DNA from: Nonomuraea muscovyensis
GTDB lineage: Bacteria > Actinomycetota > Actinomycetes > Streptosporangiales > Streptosporangiaceae
Assembly (NCBI RefSeq): GCF_014207745.1
Contig: NZ_JACHJB010000001.1
Location: 1,550,001-1,614,000, forward strand
Direction: 5' to 3'
DNA length: 64,000 nucleotides
Positions 1 to 9,736 of this stretch are shown piece by piece. Position 1 is the first letter of the stretch, and each line of letters starts with the position of its first letter. A program made the translations under genes and the position numbers. Under the pieces are notes generated by a model. It was not told the origin of the DNA. It made no database searches and saw nothing but the letters and a program-made list of their open reading frames with translations.

Positions 1-3000
1 GCGCGCAACTGGCCCGGCTCGACGACCTCGGCCCCACCCGGCGCCAGGTCGTCCTCCCAGGGGACCCGCACGATGGCCCGGCACCTGCCGCGGGCCACCG
101 CCTCGGCCTGCTCGACGTCGGCCATCGAACGCCTGCTCACGCCGTTGACCACCATCACCGCCCGCCTGCGCAGGTCGGCGCAGCCGTGCCCGTCGAGCCA
201 CTCGTACGTCATCGCCACCGCCTCCGACGCCTCCTCGCTCGCGGGGACCACGAGGACGAGCTGGTCGGCGTACGGCAGGACCCGCGCGGCCAGCGCGGCG
301 GCCGGGTCGACGACGGCCAGCTTGTAGTGCCGGTCGAGCAGGTGCATGACCTGGCCCAGACGGTGGTCGGACAGCAGAGTGCGGTCGGCCAGCCGCCGCT
401 CGGCGTCGGCGTCGGCGTCGGCCCCGATCACCTCCAGCCCCGACGGGGTGCGGGAGGTGTAGCCGCGCATCGACAGGTAGCCGCTGACCCGGTCGAGGCC
501 CGACAGCAGCGAGGTCAGGGTCTCGGGGGTCTCGGGGGTGATCCTGCTGGTCAGCGTCTGGCGGCCGGAGCTGGCGTCGACGGCGATCACCTTGTCGTCG
601 CGGTGCCTGGCCAGCGTGTGGCCGAGCATCAGCGCGGTCGTGCTCTGCCCGGCGCCGCCCGTACAGCCGAGCACGACGATCCGGCGACTGCCGCCGAACA
701 CGCCCCTGGCGCGGGCCTCGTCGATCTCGGACCCGTCGGTGCGCACACCGCCACCGCCGACGACCACCTGGGCGATCCGCCGCCACCCGCCGGAGTCGCG
801 CCCCACCACGGACTCGACCCGCCGTACCCGCGCCTCCCGCCCCGGGGCCTCCCGCCGGCCCTCGGACGGCAGCCCACGCACCGGCGCCCCCTGCAGCCGC
901 CCCTCGGCCGCCTGAGGCCGGGGCTCGCTCGTCTGGGACCGGGTCTCGGTCGTCTGCCGGGCCTCGGCCATCTGGTTTCGGGCTTCGGCCGTCTGGGGTC
1001 GGCGCTCAGCCGACTCGGCCGGAGCCGCGACCGTCTGGGGCCGGCGCTCAGACGTCTGCGCACGCACCTCGACGGGCCGCGGACGCGCCTCCTGCGGCTG
1101 CGGGCGAACCTCCGCCGCCTGCGACGAGTCCGATTCCACCAGCGGGGACGCCTCCACCCGCCGGGATGTCGCGCCCCGCTGCGCGGCTTCCACCGGCTGA
1201 GCCGCCGCTACCTCCTGTGAGGCTTCCACGCGCTGAGCCGCCTCCGCCTGCTGAGCCGGCTCCGCTTGCTGGGCCGCTTCGGCGGGCTGCTGGCGCGTGT
1301 CCTGACCGTCGGCGCCGCCCTCGGCCGCACGGGGAGCCGAGGCAGCGGTGGCCGCGGCGTCGGCGGCGCGCCGCTCGCCACCGCCCTGGACACCACGCTC
1401 GTCCTGGCGGGCGCCACCGGGACGGACACCAGGCTGGACACCGGGCTCATCGGGCCGGGTCGTCGTCGCGGCGGGCGTCGAGGTCTCGTCGTCGGCCCGT
1501 TCGCTCGCTGGAGGCGTGAGCCGTACGGGCTTGGAGCCGGGACCGAGGGGCGGCCACACCTGCTCGGTGCCGGGCACCGGCGACGGGCTCTGCCTCGGCG
1601 GCTGCCCCTTCCGGTGCTGCATGCGTGCCCACTCGGCGGAGTCGGGCGGCACAGTCGTCGCGTCGGCCTCGCGCCCGTCCCCGGCGACCTCGCAGCCCTC
1701 CTGGGACGCCCCTTCCGTCGGCACCGAGGGCCCCGGCGCCGCGACGTCGTCCGCGGGCAGAGAGGCCGCCGACACGGCCGGCAGCGTCATGGGCGGCGGC
1801 GGCTCGGGCGCGTGCCGGGTCACAGCCGGCGGCAGCTCGCTCTGACCCGCGGTCGACGCGGGTGCTCGCTCGGCCGCGGCCGCCGGCGACTCGTGCGACG
1901 TCGCGGCCGGCTGAGGCCCGCCGGCCCGCTGAGCTCCACGCGACGACGACTCGGACCGAGCGGCAGACGGCTCGGACACGACGGACGACTCGGACACGAC
2001 CGGCGACTCGGATGCTGTGTGTGGCTCGGACACGACGCCGGACCCGGACGCGACGGGCGAGCCGGGTACGGCGGGCGGCTCGGCCACGGGACCGTGTGGG
2101 GCGGCGGGCGGCGGGATCTCGGGGTGCGTCGCGGGCGGCGCGGCCTCGGCGCTGGCCGCGAGTCTGCGCAGCCGGCGCAGCGCCTCGGTGTCGATCGGCT
2201 TACCCGCCCCGGTCCGCGCCTCTCCCGGCGTCTCCCGTACGCCCTGGACCTCGTCGGCGCCCGGCACGGCGGCCGCCGTGGCGCCGGCGGGCCCGACGTC
2301 ACCCGCATGGGTCTCGCCCTCGGTGGCGGCGCCCGCGGAGCGCCGGCCGGCGGGCCCCGGGTCGCCCGCGTCCTCCCGGAGGGGCAGCCCCTCCTGCGGC
2401 TGCGCGCCGTGCGCGCTGACGAGCGGCAGCTCGCCCCACCGGAGCGACGGCGTCTCGTCGCGTGCGCCGGAGACGCGCTCCGCCGGCCGTGGCGGGGCCT
2501 GGGGGGCGAGATCGGCGGAACCGAGTGCGGGGGCGGTGCCGCGGCGCCGAGCGGCGCCGAGGGCGCGGCCGGTGGCCGGCTCGGTCAGCGGAGCCTGCAC
2601 GGCGGCGGCAGCGGCGGCCGCCACGGCCGGACGCACCTGGCGCGGCCCGGCGGCCCGGTCGGCCTGCCGCCTGCTCTGCTTCCTGGCCTGCTTCTCGAGC
2701 TGCTTCTCCTCCTGCGCGGCGCGGGCCTTGCGGGACTTCTTCACGCGTACGGGGGCGGGGCTGGTGTGCCAGACCCGGCCGGAGAAGGTGATCGTCTCGG
2801 GCTCGGAGGACGGCGCGAGGCGGTACCAGGCGCGCGGCTGCCCGAGGTAGCGCAGCTGGGACTCCAGGAGCTCGGTGAGCCGCTTGCCCTCGATGACGGG
2901 CCGGGTGGACAGCCAGGTGACGATCCCGGGCGGCACGAGGAACAGGACGTGCCACGGCATCTGCACCGGCACCCCGACCAGCACCAGCAGGAGCGACCAC

Positions 3001-3125
3001 GGCACGAACACGCCGACGAACACGCCGATCCAGACGATGGGCAGCGGCATCGGCAGCCGTAGGTCGTACAGCTTGTAGAGCCGCTTCTCGATGCGCCAGA
3101 TGTTCGTGTACGTGGGCAGGTCCAC
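1..3125 (-). CDS. TcpE-type membrane protein fused to a MinD/ParA-like domain (3' end outside window)
   Basis: The frame is open from a GTG at 3125, preceded by GGAGAGGAGG with 5-nt spacing, to the window edge: 1041 codons with no stop. Residues 1-75 hold an amphipathic start (MDLPTYTNIWRIEKRLY) and two hydrophobic segments (about 30-50 and 57-72), followed by WYRLAP and ITFSGRVWHT, which is typical of TcpE/PrgI-like conjugation membrane proteins. A basic stretch leads into about 650 residues of Ala/Pro/Glu-rich linker. From about residue 816 a MinD/ParA fold begins (IVVLGCTGGAGQSTTALMLG), with VIAVDAS and VVDPAAALAARVLPYADQLV later. The P-loop has Thr and Gln where these ATPases normally carry lysines, so ATP hydrolysis is doubtful. 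It is the last visible gene of a TcpC-like cluster and probably acts at the membrane in DNA or protein transfer. The fusion is seen in sequence; the role is inferred. Confidence 0.75.
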   Translation of the reverse strand, partial: MDLPTYTNIWRIEKRLYKLYDLRLPMPLPIVWIGVFVGVFVPWSLLLVLVGVPVQMPWHVLFLVPPGIVTWLSTRPVIEGKRLTELLESQLRYLGQPRAWYRLAPSSEPETITFSGRVWHTSPAPVRVKKSRKARAAQEEKQLEKQARKQSRRQADRAAGPRQVRPAVAAAAAAAVQAPLTEPATGRALGAARRRGTAPALGSADLAPQAPPRPAERVSGARDETPSLRWGELPLVSAHGAQPQEGLPLREDAGDPGPAGRRSAGAATEGETHAGDVGPAGATAAAVPGADEVQGVRETPGEARTGAGKPIDTEALRRLRRLAASAEAAPPATHPEIPPPAAPHGPVAEPPAVPGSPVASGSGVVSEPHTASESPVVSESSVVSEPSAARSESSSRGAQRAGGPQPAATSHESPAAAAERAPASTAGQSELPPAVTRHAPEPPPPMTLPAVSAASLPADDVAAPGPSVPTEGASQEGCEVAGDGREADATTVPPDSAEWARMQHRKGQPPRQSPSPVPGTEQVWPPLGPGSKPVRLTPPASERADDETSTPAATTTRPDEPGVQPGVRPGGARQDERGVQGGGERRAADAAATAASAPRAAEGGADGQDTRQQPAEAAQQAEPAQQAEAAQRVEASQEVAAAQPVEAAQRGATSRRVEASPLVESDSSQAAEVRPQPQEARPRPVEVRAQTSERRPQTVAAPAESAERRPQTAEARNQMAEARQTTETRSQTSEPRPQAAEGRLQGAPVRGLPSEGRREAPGREARVRRVESVVGRDSGGWRRIAQVVVGGGGVRTDGSEIDEARARGVFGGSRRIVVLGCTGGAGQSTTALMLGHTLARHRDDKVIAVDASSGRQTLTSRITPETPETLTSLLSGLDRVSGYLSMRGYTSRTPSGLEVIGADADADAERRLADRTLLSDHRLGQVMHLLDRHYKLAVVDPAAALAARVLPYADQLVLVVPASEEASEAVAMTYEWLDGHGCADLRRRAVMVVNGVSRRSMADVEQAEAVARGRCRAIVRVPWEDDLAPGGAEVVEPGQLR

Positions 3126-3179
3126 GCGGTCCTCCTCTCCACCCGCTCGTTCATGACCGCCGTGAAGCGGTCTCAACCC

Positions 3180-3461
3180 TTACTTGATGCCTAGCGCACC
3201 CGCGATCGCCTTCGCGGTCACCTCGATGATGTTGGGGACGTAGAAGATCACACCGATGGCCACGGCCAGGATGAGGAACTGCACGAAGCGCGTGATCTCG
3301 CGGGTGAAGAGGAAGAACAGCGCGACCACGGAGACGACGACGAGGAAGAGCGGGGCGAAGAACGCGCGCAGGAACTCGGCGAGCCCTTCGGTGTTGACGC
3401 CCGTCGGTGCGGGTGACGGCGTCATTTCGATCAGGTTCAGCACTATGGTCTTCAAGATCAC
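3180..3461 (-). CDS. Small two-helix membrane protein of the Tcp-like cluster
   Basis: This 93-residue protein starts at a GTG (MILKTIVLNL) with GGGAGGA just upstream. Two long hydrophobic segments (about residues 33-50 and 58-80) flank a short charged turn (TREITR), so it is almost entirely membrane-embedded. It lies 45 nt after the TcpC-like gene and 54 nt before the TcpE-MinD fusion on the same strand, so co-transcription is likely. Its size and position match the small hydrophobic subunits found between TcpC and TcpE in Gram-positive conjugation clusters. No catalytic motif is visible, and the specific role is inferred from context only. Confidence 0.7.
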   Translation of the reverse strand: MILKTIVLNLIEMTPSPAPTGVNTEGLAEFLRAFFAPLFLVVVSVVALFFLFTREITRFVQFLILAVAIGVIFYVPNIIEVTAKAIAGALGIK

Positions 3462-3506
3462 TTCTTGTCCTCCCGGGGGGTGCCGATCAGCAGCGCGGTC
3501 GTGCGT

Positions 3507-4517
3507 CTATCCAACGGCCCGGCCGGCACCGCGGATGTCGTTGACGTACCACTTGTCGCCCTGCTTCTCGACGGTGAGGCGGTAGGCCTGCTCGATACGG
3601 CCGGACGCCGCACTCGGTTCGGTGGTCGCGTTGGTGTCGGCCGGCGGCGAGGCCCCCGGCACGATCCACACCACCACCGCCTCGACCTCTCGGGTGGCAC
3701 CCCCCACAGGCACCACGAGCTCCTGGAGCCCGCCGAACTGGAACGCGCCGCCGAAGCTCGGCAGGGACTTGCCTGCGGCGAGGTAGCGCTGCAGCCCGGC
3801 GGTGTCGCCCCTGGCGTAGTCCTCGAAGAAGCCCTCCAACTGGGGCTTGAGCTCGGCCGTCGCGACGTCGTCGGTCTCGGGCTCGACCGGCTGGGGCACC
3901 TCGGCGGGCGCGGGGGCGGGCAGGATCGCGGGCCTGCCCGAGACGGCGAACCGGCCGGCGTCGTCGCCGGAGTAGTAGATCGGGACGGACAGCAGCAGCC
4001 TGCGCGAGCCGGACTGGAAGGCCACGGAGGCGACGGCGTTGTTCGCGTCGACGGCGCGGATGTCGTAGGGCTGGATGGCCACGGCCGCGAACTTGCCGTT
4101 GCCGTCCCAGCCGACCTGCGGCGACATGCCCTCCGCCAGGAAGGCCGCCAGCTTGCCCGCCCTGCTCGTGGCGTCGGCCGGGCTGAAATTCAGATAGACG
4201 CCCGCGAACTGCGCGGCGAAGGCCATGGCGCGCCCGGCCGGGAATCCGTTGCCCTCCTCGGCCGCCTGCTGCGGAGCAGGGGCATTTTCCTGCGTAAACC
4301 GCTCAAAAGGTGCACGAACCCCATTAACCACAATAACGACGATAAGCGCCCAGAGAATGATGCGGCCCGTCCAGACGAGCCAGCGCCCGCCACCACCGGA
4401 CCAGCGACCGCGGCGGCGGGGCGGCGGCATGTCGTAGTCGGCCGGATCGGGGGGTGCCGAAAGCTCGGGGTCGCCAGCGATCCGAGGACCGTGCTGGACG
4501 GTTGACCTACGAGCCAT
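3507..4517 (-). CDS. TcpC-like conjugation system membrane protein
   Basis: The product has a Pro/Arg/Gly-rich cytoplasmic head (about 45 residues), one transmembrane helix (WLVWTGRIILWALIVVIVV) and a large extracellular region. The latter holds two NTF2-like halves joined by a Pro/Glu linker, as in TcpC/VirB8-type proteins; the end (YRLTVEKQGDKWYVNDIRG) is characteristic of the second half. TcpC-like subunits bridge the mating channel across membrane and wall. I chose the ATG at 4517 because GGAGG lies 4 nt upstream; an ATG at 4538 would add seven residues without a clear ribosome site. It is the first membrane gene of the minus-strand cluster. VirB4- or VirD4-like ATPases are not visible and may lie left of the window. 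Confidence 0.75.
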   Translation of the reverse strand: MARRSTVQHGPRIAGDPELSAPPDPADYDMPPPRRRGRWSGGGGRWLVWTGRIILWALIVVIVVNGVRAPFERFTQENAPAPQQAAEEGNGFPAGRAMAFAAQFAGVYLNFSPADATSRAGKLAAFLAEGMSPQVGWDGNGKFAAVAIQPYDIRAVDANNAVASVAFQSGSRRLLLSVPIYYSGDDAGRFAVSGRPAILPAPAPAEVPQPVEPETDDVATAELKPQLEGFFEDYARGDTAGLQRYLAAGKSLPSFGGAFQFGGLQELVVPVGGATREVEAVVVWIVPGASPPADTNATTEPSAASGRIEQAYRLTVEKQGDKWYVNDIRGAGRAVG

Positions 4518-4873
4518 CACGCCTCCGCTCGCGCCCATCCCCCCGGAGGGCGCGGTGTCGTCCGTTGCCGATCCCCATGATCCGTGGTGAAGCAGTCACC
4601 CTATCCGGTCTCCGCCATTGTTCCAGGAAAGCCACGCCCATGCTGCAGGCATCGCCGTCTGGGGGCAAACCGAGTACGCATGGGACGGCGGAGCGCGAAC
4701 CGTTGTCCTAATCGCCCGGAATCGGCGCGTGACCAGGTGAGACATCCTGCGCCACATAACCATGGAGCCAGAGGTTCCTGTCCGAATGGCTTTGGGACTG
4801 TCGCGACCTGCGCATTTGGTATAAAGGCACCCATCCGTGTGTCGTGGCACACGCGACGGGCCGCACGGGACCG
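4518..4873. other. Intergenic region upstream of the TcpC-like gene
   Basis: No convincing gene was found here; the short open frames on both strands lack ribosome sites and codon bias. On the minus strand TAGGGT (4598-4603) could be a -10 element about 80 nt upstream of the TcpC-like start, but no good -35 partner is seen 17 nt before it. Confidence 0.35.
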
Positions 4874-5188
4874 TCAGGCCGGTTCGGGGCCCTTGGCGGG
4901 CGGCGAGTGCCGGCGGCTCTGGAGATCCACCACAGGGGCCGGCGGCACGTGGCTCGGCACCGCCCGTTCCAGGAAGTGGCGCAGGTCCGCGAGCAGGGTG
5001 GCGGTGTCGCCGTCACGCATCCGGGCCGCGAGCTGCTCGCGCTCGTCCACCTTCCTGCGCAGGTACTCCTCTCGGTTGACGCGCAGGCCGTACATGAGCT
5101 CGACCCTCAGCAGGGCCAGTTCCTCCTCGAGGCTGATGCCCGTGAGCGAGGGTGTGGGACGTCTTTTCCGGATGATGCGACGGAACAT
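4874..5188 (-). CDS. Hypothetical protein, 104 residues, charged and helical
   Basis: I do not recognise this family. The ATG at 5188 follows a GGGAGGG-type ribosome site. The product begins with a basic stretch (MFRRIIRKRRPTP), then a helical Leu/Glu/Arg-rich middle (about 20-75) that could form a coiled coil (LEEELALLRVELMYGLRVNR, then REEYLRRKVDEREQLAARM), and ends in a disordered Pro-rich tail. There is no signal peptide or membrane segment. It shares the strand of the TcpC-like cluster but is separated by about 350 nt, so membership in that operon is uncertain. Clear Shine-Dalgarno spacing and GC3-rich codon use support a real gene. Confidence 0.5.
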   Translation of the reverse strand: MFRRIIRKRRPTPSLTGISLEEELALLRVELMYGLRVNREEYLRRKVDEREQLAARMRDGDTATLLADLRHFLERAVPSHVPPAPVVDLQSRRHSPPAKGPEPA

Positions 5189-5317
5189 GAGGGCCCTCCC
5201 GAGTCAGCGTCGACGCCGTGACGATTCGACGCGCAGCCCCCCAAAGTGGTTGACGCCGCACATGTCATGTCATCAGATAGCGCCCGCTGTCAGGGGTAGG
5301 GGTGGTCCGACATCCTG

Positions 5318-5365
5318 AGGTGGCGTCGCGTACGGCTGTGCAGGTGGCGTCGCGTACGGCTGTGC
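5318..5365. repeat. Perfect 24-bp tandem duplication
   Basis: Two adjacent identical 24-nt copies, 5318-5341 and 5342-5365. The length is a multiple of three, so it would keep the frame of the gene remnant that follows on the plus strand (an eight-residue unit RWRRVRLC twice). It looks like a replication-slippage product in decaying sequence. Confidence 0.8.
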
Positions 5366-5368
5366 GCC

Positions 5369-5559
5369 ACGATCATCGACGCCCCCGCCGACGACCCGGC
5401 GTCCGCGCGGATCCGCCGGCCGGACAGCATGACCGACGAGCAGATGCCGGAGCTCCTGCCGCGCGTCGCCGCCATGAGCGCCCAGGCCGACGCCGACCTG
5501 CACGTCCGGGTGGAACGGCTGCGCGACAGGGGTCTCACCTGGGCGCTGATCGGCGCGAC
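5369..5559 (+). pseudogene. Remnant of a DNA-binding protein gene cut off at the ychF 3' end
   Basis: The plus-strand frame from 5369 has good actinobacterial codon bias and reads TIIDAPADDPASARIRRPD, then MTDEQMPELLPRVAAMSAQA, then HVRVERLRDRGLTWALIGAT. The last part resembles the start of the C-terminal HTH in many actinobacterial proteins (DRGLTWAxIGxxLGVTRQAA). Here it breaks off after GAT and runs into sequence antisense to the end of ychF, stopping at 5608. No start with a ribosome site is visible. I infer a truncated gene whose HTH end was lost; a short intact gene with another end is less likely. Confidence 0.4.
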
Positions 5560-6636
<1,077 letters not shown>

Positions 6637-6832
6637 CCGTGCTCCTTAGCCGGCCACACGAGCCTGTGCCCGCTGCTGGTCGTTGCTCCGCTGCGCTCGC
6701 TCACGTCCAGCGAGTTTACTTGCTCGAGGGAGGCGGCCAGGTCACCGGACGGGCGCCGGGACAAGCGACGGTCAAGGCTCGCACAGGCGTGTCTCGCGGA
6801 TCCGGCGGCGATGTCCTGCAATCATCGCTGAG

Positions 6833-8089
6833 GTGGATGTCGTCTCGCTTCTCATCGGGCTCGCCGTCGGACTGGTCATCGGTTTCCTGGTGGCCCGCAC
6901 CCGGGCGGCCGTACGGGTGGCGGAGGCCGACTCTCGGGCCAAGGCCGCCGCGGACAAGCTCGTCTACGTCGAGGAACAGCTCGCCGAGCGCTTCCAGGCG
7001 CTGTCCACGCGGGCGCTCGACGTCAACAACATCCGCTTCCTGGAGCTGGCGGAGACCAGGCTCGCCGCCAGCCGCGCCGAGGCCGCGGGCGACCTCGACC
7101 AGCGCAGGCAGGCCGTCGAGCACCTGGTCGAGCCGCTGAAGGAGGCGCTCACGCGGGTCGAGACGCAACTGCGCGACACCGAGGCCGGCCAGCGCGCCGC
7201 CCGCGCCGAGCTGGCCCAGCAGATGGAGTTCGTCCGGCAGAGCAGCCAGGAACTCCGCTCGCAGACCACGGCCCTGGTCCGCGCCCTGCAGCGGCCCGAG
7301 GCCCGCGGCCGGTGGGGCGAGCTGCAGCTGCGCCGGGTCGCCGAGATCGCCGGCATGCAGCGTCACTGCGACTTCGACGAACAGGTCAGCGAGGGCTCGA
7401 TGCGGCCCGACATGGTGGTGCGGCTGACCGGCGGCAAGAACATCGTGGTCGACTCCAAGGTGTCGCTCGCCGCCTACCTGGAGGCCGCCGAGGCGTCCGA
7501 CGAGTCGCTGGCCTCCGTACGGCTCGACGCGCACGCCCGGCACATCCGCGAGCACATCGACCGGCTGGCCGCCAAGTCCTACTGGCAGGGGTTCAACCCG
7601 TCGCCCGAGTTCGTGGTGCTGTTCATCCCGGGCGAGGCGTTCCTGGCGCCCGCGCTGGAGCGCGACCCCACCCTGCTGGAGTACGCGCTGACCCGGCGCG
7701 TGCACATCGCCACCCCGACCACGCTGGTCACGATGCTGCGCACCGCCCACTACGCCTGGCAGCAGGCCGCGCTCAGCGAGAACGCGCGGGCGGTGTTCGA
7801 GCTGGGCAAGGAGCTGTACGACCGGCTGTCGTCGCTGGGCAGGAATGTCGACACCCTGGGTAAGTCGCTCACCCGGGCCGTCGAGGCGTACAACAAGACC
7901 GTGGGATCCCTCGAAAGCCGCGTGCTCGTCAGCGCCCGCAAGCTGCACGACCTCGGCGTCGTGGACGCCGAGCTGGACTCCCCCGCGATGCTCGACGGGC
8001 TGCCCCGGCCGCTGGCCTCCCCCGAACTGCTGGAAACCTCGTCTCTGATTTCCCCGGTCAACGGTAAGTTGGCCAACGGGTCGCAGTAA
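6833..8089 (+). CDS. rmuC: RmuC-family DNA recombination protein
   Basis: A 418-residue protein from the GTG at 6833 (VDVVSLLIGLAVGLVIGFLV); an in-frame start 50 codons upstream would add low-complexity Arg-rich sequence. Residues 4-22 form a membrane anchor, followed by a long coiled coil (about 45-165) and the RmuC endonuclease-like core (GRWGELQLRRVAEIAGM, then the K-containing motif VDSKVSLAAYLEA, and ATPTTLVTMLRTAHYAWQQ). RmuC is associated with limiting inversions at short repeats; its nuclease activity is predicted from fold. The following DUF6542 gene starts 14 nt downstream on the same strand, so the two are probably co-transcribed. Confidence 0.9.
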   Translation: MDVVSLLIGLAVGLVIGFLVARTRAAVRVAEADSRAKAAADKLVYVEEQLAERFQALSTRALDVNNIRFLELAETRLAASRAEAAGDLDQRRQAVEHLVEPLKEALTRVETQLRDTEAGQRAARAELAQQMEFVRQSSQELRSQTTALVRALQRPEARGRWGELQLRRVAEIAGMQRHCDFDEQVSEGSMRPDMVVRLTGGKNIVVDSKVSLAAYLEAAEASDESLASVRLDAHARHIREHIDRLAAKSYWQGFNPSPEFVVLFIPGEAFLAPALERDPTLLEYALTRRVHIATPTTLVTMLRTAHYAWQQAALSENARAVFELGKELYDRLSSLGRNVDTLGKSLTRAVEAYNKTVGSLESRVLVSARKLHDLGVVDAELDSPAMLDGLPRPLASPELLETSSLISPVNGKLANGSQ

Positions 8090-8103
8090 GGGGGGCGGGG
8101 CCG

Positions 8104-8613
8104 GTGAGTGGGAAAGGCAGGCGTTCGGCGGTCAGGCTGACCGCGCGCGGCGCCATCGCGCTCGCCCTGGTCGTCACCTTGGCCGGATATGTCCTGGCCG
8201 ACGTGCTGGACCTGGCGTTCCTGGTGGGCCCGGCGTTCGTGGCCGCGAGCCTGGTGGGCGTGCTGCTGGTCAACCCGCGCGAGCTGCTGTCGCTGGTGGT
8301 CACGCCGCCGCTGGTGTTCTTCGCGGCGACGATGTGCGTCGAGGCCGGCCGCGCGCTGGGCTCGGTGTCGATCGTGCAGTCGCTGGCGCTCGGCCTCTAC
8401 ACGTCGCTGTCCAGCGGCGCGCCGTGGCTGTTCGCGGGGTCGGCCGTGGTGCTGGCCGTCGCGCTGCGCCGCGGCCTGCGCGACAACGTGCGCGACCTGC
8501 GGACACAGCTGAAGGCGGGCGCGGAGGTGCCGCGCCCGCGCCAGCCGTACGTGCCCGAGCCGGAGGGCTACTTCGAGCCCAAGGTCTACGGCACCCCGCG
8601 CGTCGAGGACTGA
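8104..8613 (+). CDS. DUF6542-type membrane protein
   Basis: This 169-residue protein starts at a GTG 14 nt after rmuC. Four hydrophobic segments span about residues 15-110 (LALVVTLAGYVLADVL, LVGPAFVAASLVGVLL, LLSLVVTPPLVFFAATM, and LFAGSAVVLAVAL), followed by a charged cytoplasmic tail. It matches the layout of actinobacterial DUF6542 proteins, whose function is unknown. Position between ychF/rmuC and ispH is conserved in my recollection of related genomes. It converges with ispH; the GC-rich GCCCC/GGGGC inverted repeat just after its stop (about 8617-8629) could help termination. Confidence 0.8.
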   Translation: MSGKGRRSAVRLTARGAIALALVVTLAGYVLADVLDLAFLVGPAFVAASLVGVLLVNPRELLSLVVTPPLVFFAATMCVEAGRALGSVSIVQSLALGLYTSLSSGAPWLFAGSAVVLAVALRRGLRDNVRDLRTQLKAGAEVPRPRQPYVPEPEGYFEPKVYGTPRVED

Positions 8614-8651
8614 CCCGCCCCGGCGGGGCCGGCGGCGAGGGCCGGGGCCGG

Positions 8652-8680
8652 GGTCAGGCGACCGGGGTCAGGCGACCGGG
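8652..8680. repeat. 14-bp tandem duplication over the ispH stop codon
   Basis: Two consecutive copies of a 14-nt unit (GGTCAGGCGACCGG). The ispH stop codon lies in the second plus-strand copy, so the first copy carries a duplicated ACCGGTCGCCTGA-like end beyond the gene. Confidence 0.7.
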
Positions 8681-9636
8681 GCGCGCAGGTCCTTGCGGAG
8701 CTCGTGGGGCAGCGCGAAGCGCATGCTCTCCTGCACCGACTCGACCTGCTCGACGTCGCCGAACCCGCGCTCGGCCAGGTGTGCCAGCACCTCGTCCACC
8801 AGCTCCTCCGGCACCGAGGCGCCGCTGGTCACGCCGACCGTGGTGACGCCCTCCAGCCACGCGTCCTGGATGAAGGAGGCGTTGTCGACCAGGTAGGAGG
8901 CGTCGGCGCCGTGGTCGAGGGCCACCTCCACCAGGCGCTTGGAGTTGGAGGAGTTGTCGGAGCCGACCACGATGACCAGCTCGGACTCGGCGGCGATCTC
9001 CTTGACCGCGACCTGGCGGTTCTGGGTGGCGTAGCAGATGTCGTCGCTGGGCGGGTCGATGAGGGTGGGGAAGCGCTCCTTGAGCCGGGCGACGGTCTCG
9101 TTGGTCTCGTCGACCGACAGCGTGGTCTGCGACAGCCACACCAGCTTGCCCAGGTCCTTCACCCGCACCTTGTCGACCGAGTCGAGGCCGTCGACGAGCT
9201 GGATGTGCTCGGGGGCCTCACCGGAGGTGCCCTCCACCTCCTCGTGGCCCTCGTGGCCGATGAGCAGGATGTCGTAGTCCTGCGCGGCGAACCGCTTGGC
9301 CTCGTTGTGCACCTTGGTCACCAGGGGGCAGGTGGCGTCGATCGTGCGCAGCCCGCGCTCCTTGGCCTCCCCGTGCACGGCCGGGGAGACGCCGTGGGCC
9401 GAGAAGACCACGATCTCGCCCTCGGGCACCTCCTCGGTCTCCTCGACGAAGATGGCCCCCTTGGCCTCCAGCGTCTTGACCACGTGGGTGTTGTGCACGA
9501 TCTGCTTGCGTACGTAGACCGGCGCGCCGTACTGCTCCAGCGCCTTCTCTACCGCCACGACGGCTCGATCGACTCCGGCACAGTAGCCGCGCGGCTTGGC
9601 TACGAGGACTCGGCGGTTGCGGGACTGGGGCTCCAT
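8668..9636 (-). CDS. ispH: 4-hydroxy-3-methylbut-2-enyl diphosphate reductase
   Basis: IspH (LytB) performs the last step of the MEP pathway, reducing HMBPP to IPP and DMAPP with a [4Fe-4S] cluster. The 322-residue protein from the ATG at 9636 carries the cluster cysteines in [23 protein letters not shown] and [11 protein letters not shown], and the motif HNTHVV with [12 protein letters not shown]. The same frame stays open far upstream over the opposite gene, but the family start is [25 protein letters not shown] lies 7 nt before the ATG with no Shine-Dalgarno sequence, so a leaderless transcript is likely. It is divergent from the lipid-droplet-associated protein gene. Confidence 0.95.
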   Translation of the reverse strand: MEPQSRNRRVLVAKPRGYCAGVDRAVVAVEKALEQYGAPVYVRKQIVHNTHVVKTLEAKGAIFVEETEEVPEGEIVVFSAHGVSPAVHGEAKERGLRTIDATCPLVTKVHNEAKRFAAQDYDILLIGHEGHEEVEGTSGEAPEHIQLVDGLDSVDKVRVKDLGKLVWLSQTTLSVDETNETVARLKERFPTLIDPPSDDICYATQNRQVAVKEIAAESELVIVVGSDNSSNSKRLVEVALDHGADASYLVDNASFIQDAWLEGVTTVGVTSGASVPEELVDEVLAHLAERGFGDVEQVESVQESMRFALPHELRKDLRAPVA

Positions 9637-9736
9637 AGTTCTTATGCTACGTGGAGCGGCCATGAGGCCCGTGCGTGCGGCGAAGCCCGCCGTTTGCCAC
9701 ACTGGCCGTCCACTACTGACCTCCCAGGGAGACGTC

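Noticed and set aside
1266..3062. Long plus-strand frame opposite the TcpE-MinD gene
   Set aside because: Arg/Gly-rich translation without domains; the minus frame has TcpE and P-loop-like motifs, a ribosome site and a continuous read, so this is an antisense shadow of GC-rich DNA.
4838..4857. GTGTGTCGTGGCACACGCGA as an operator
   Set aside because: Arms are short and imperfect and the position, over 300 bp from the TcpC-like start and outside the neighbouring gene, gives no support.
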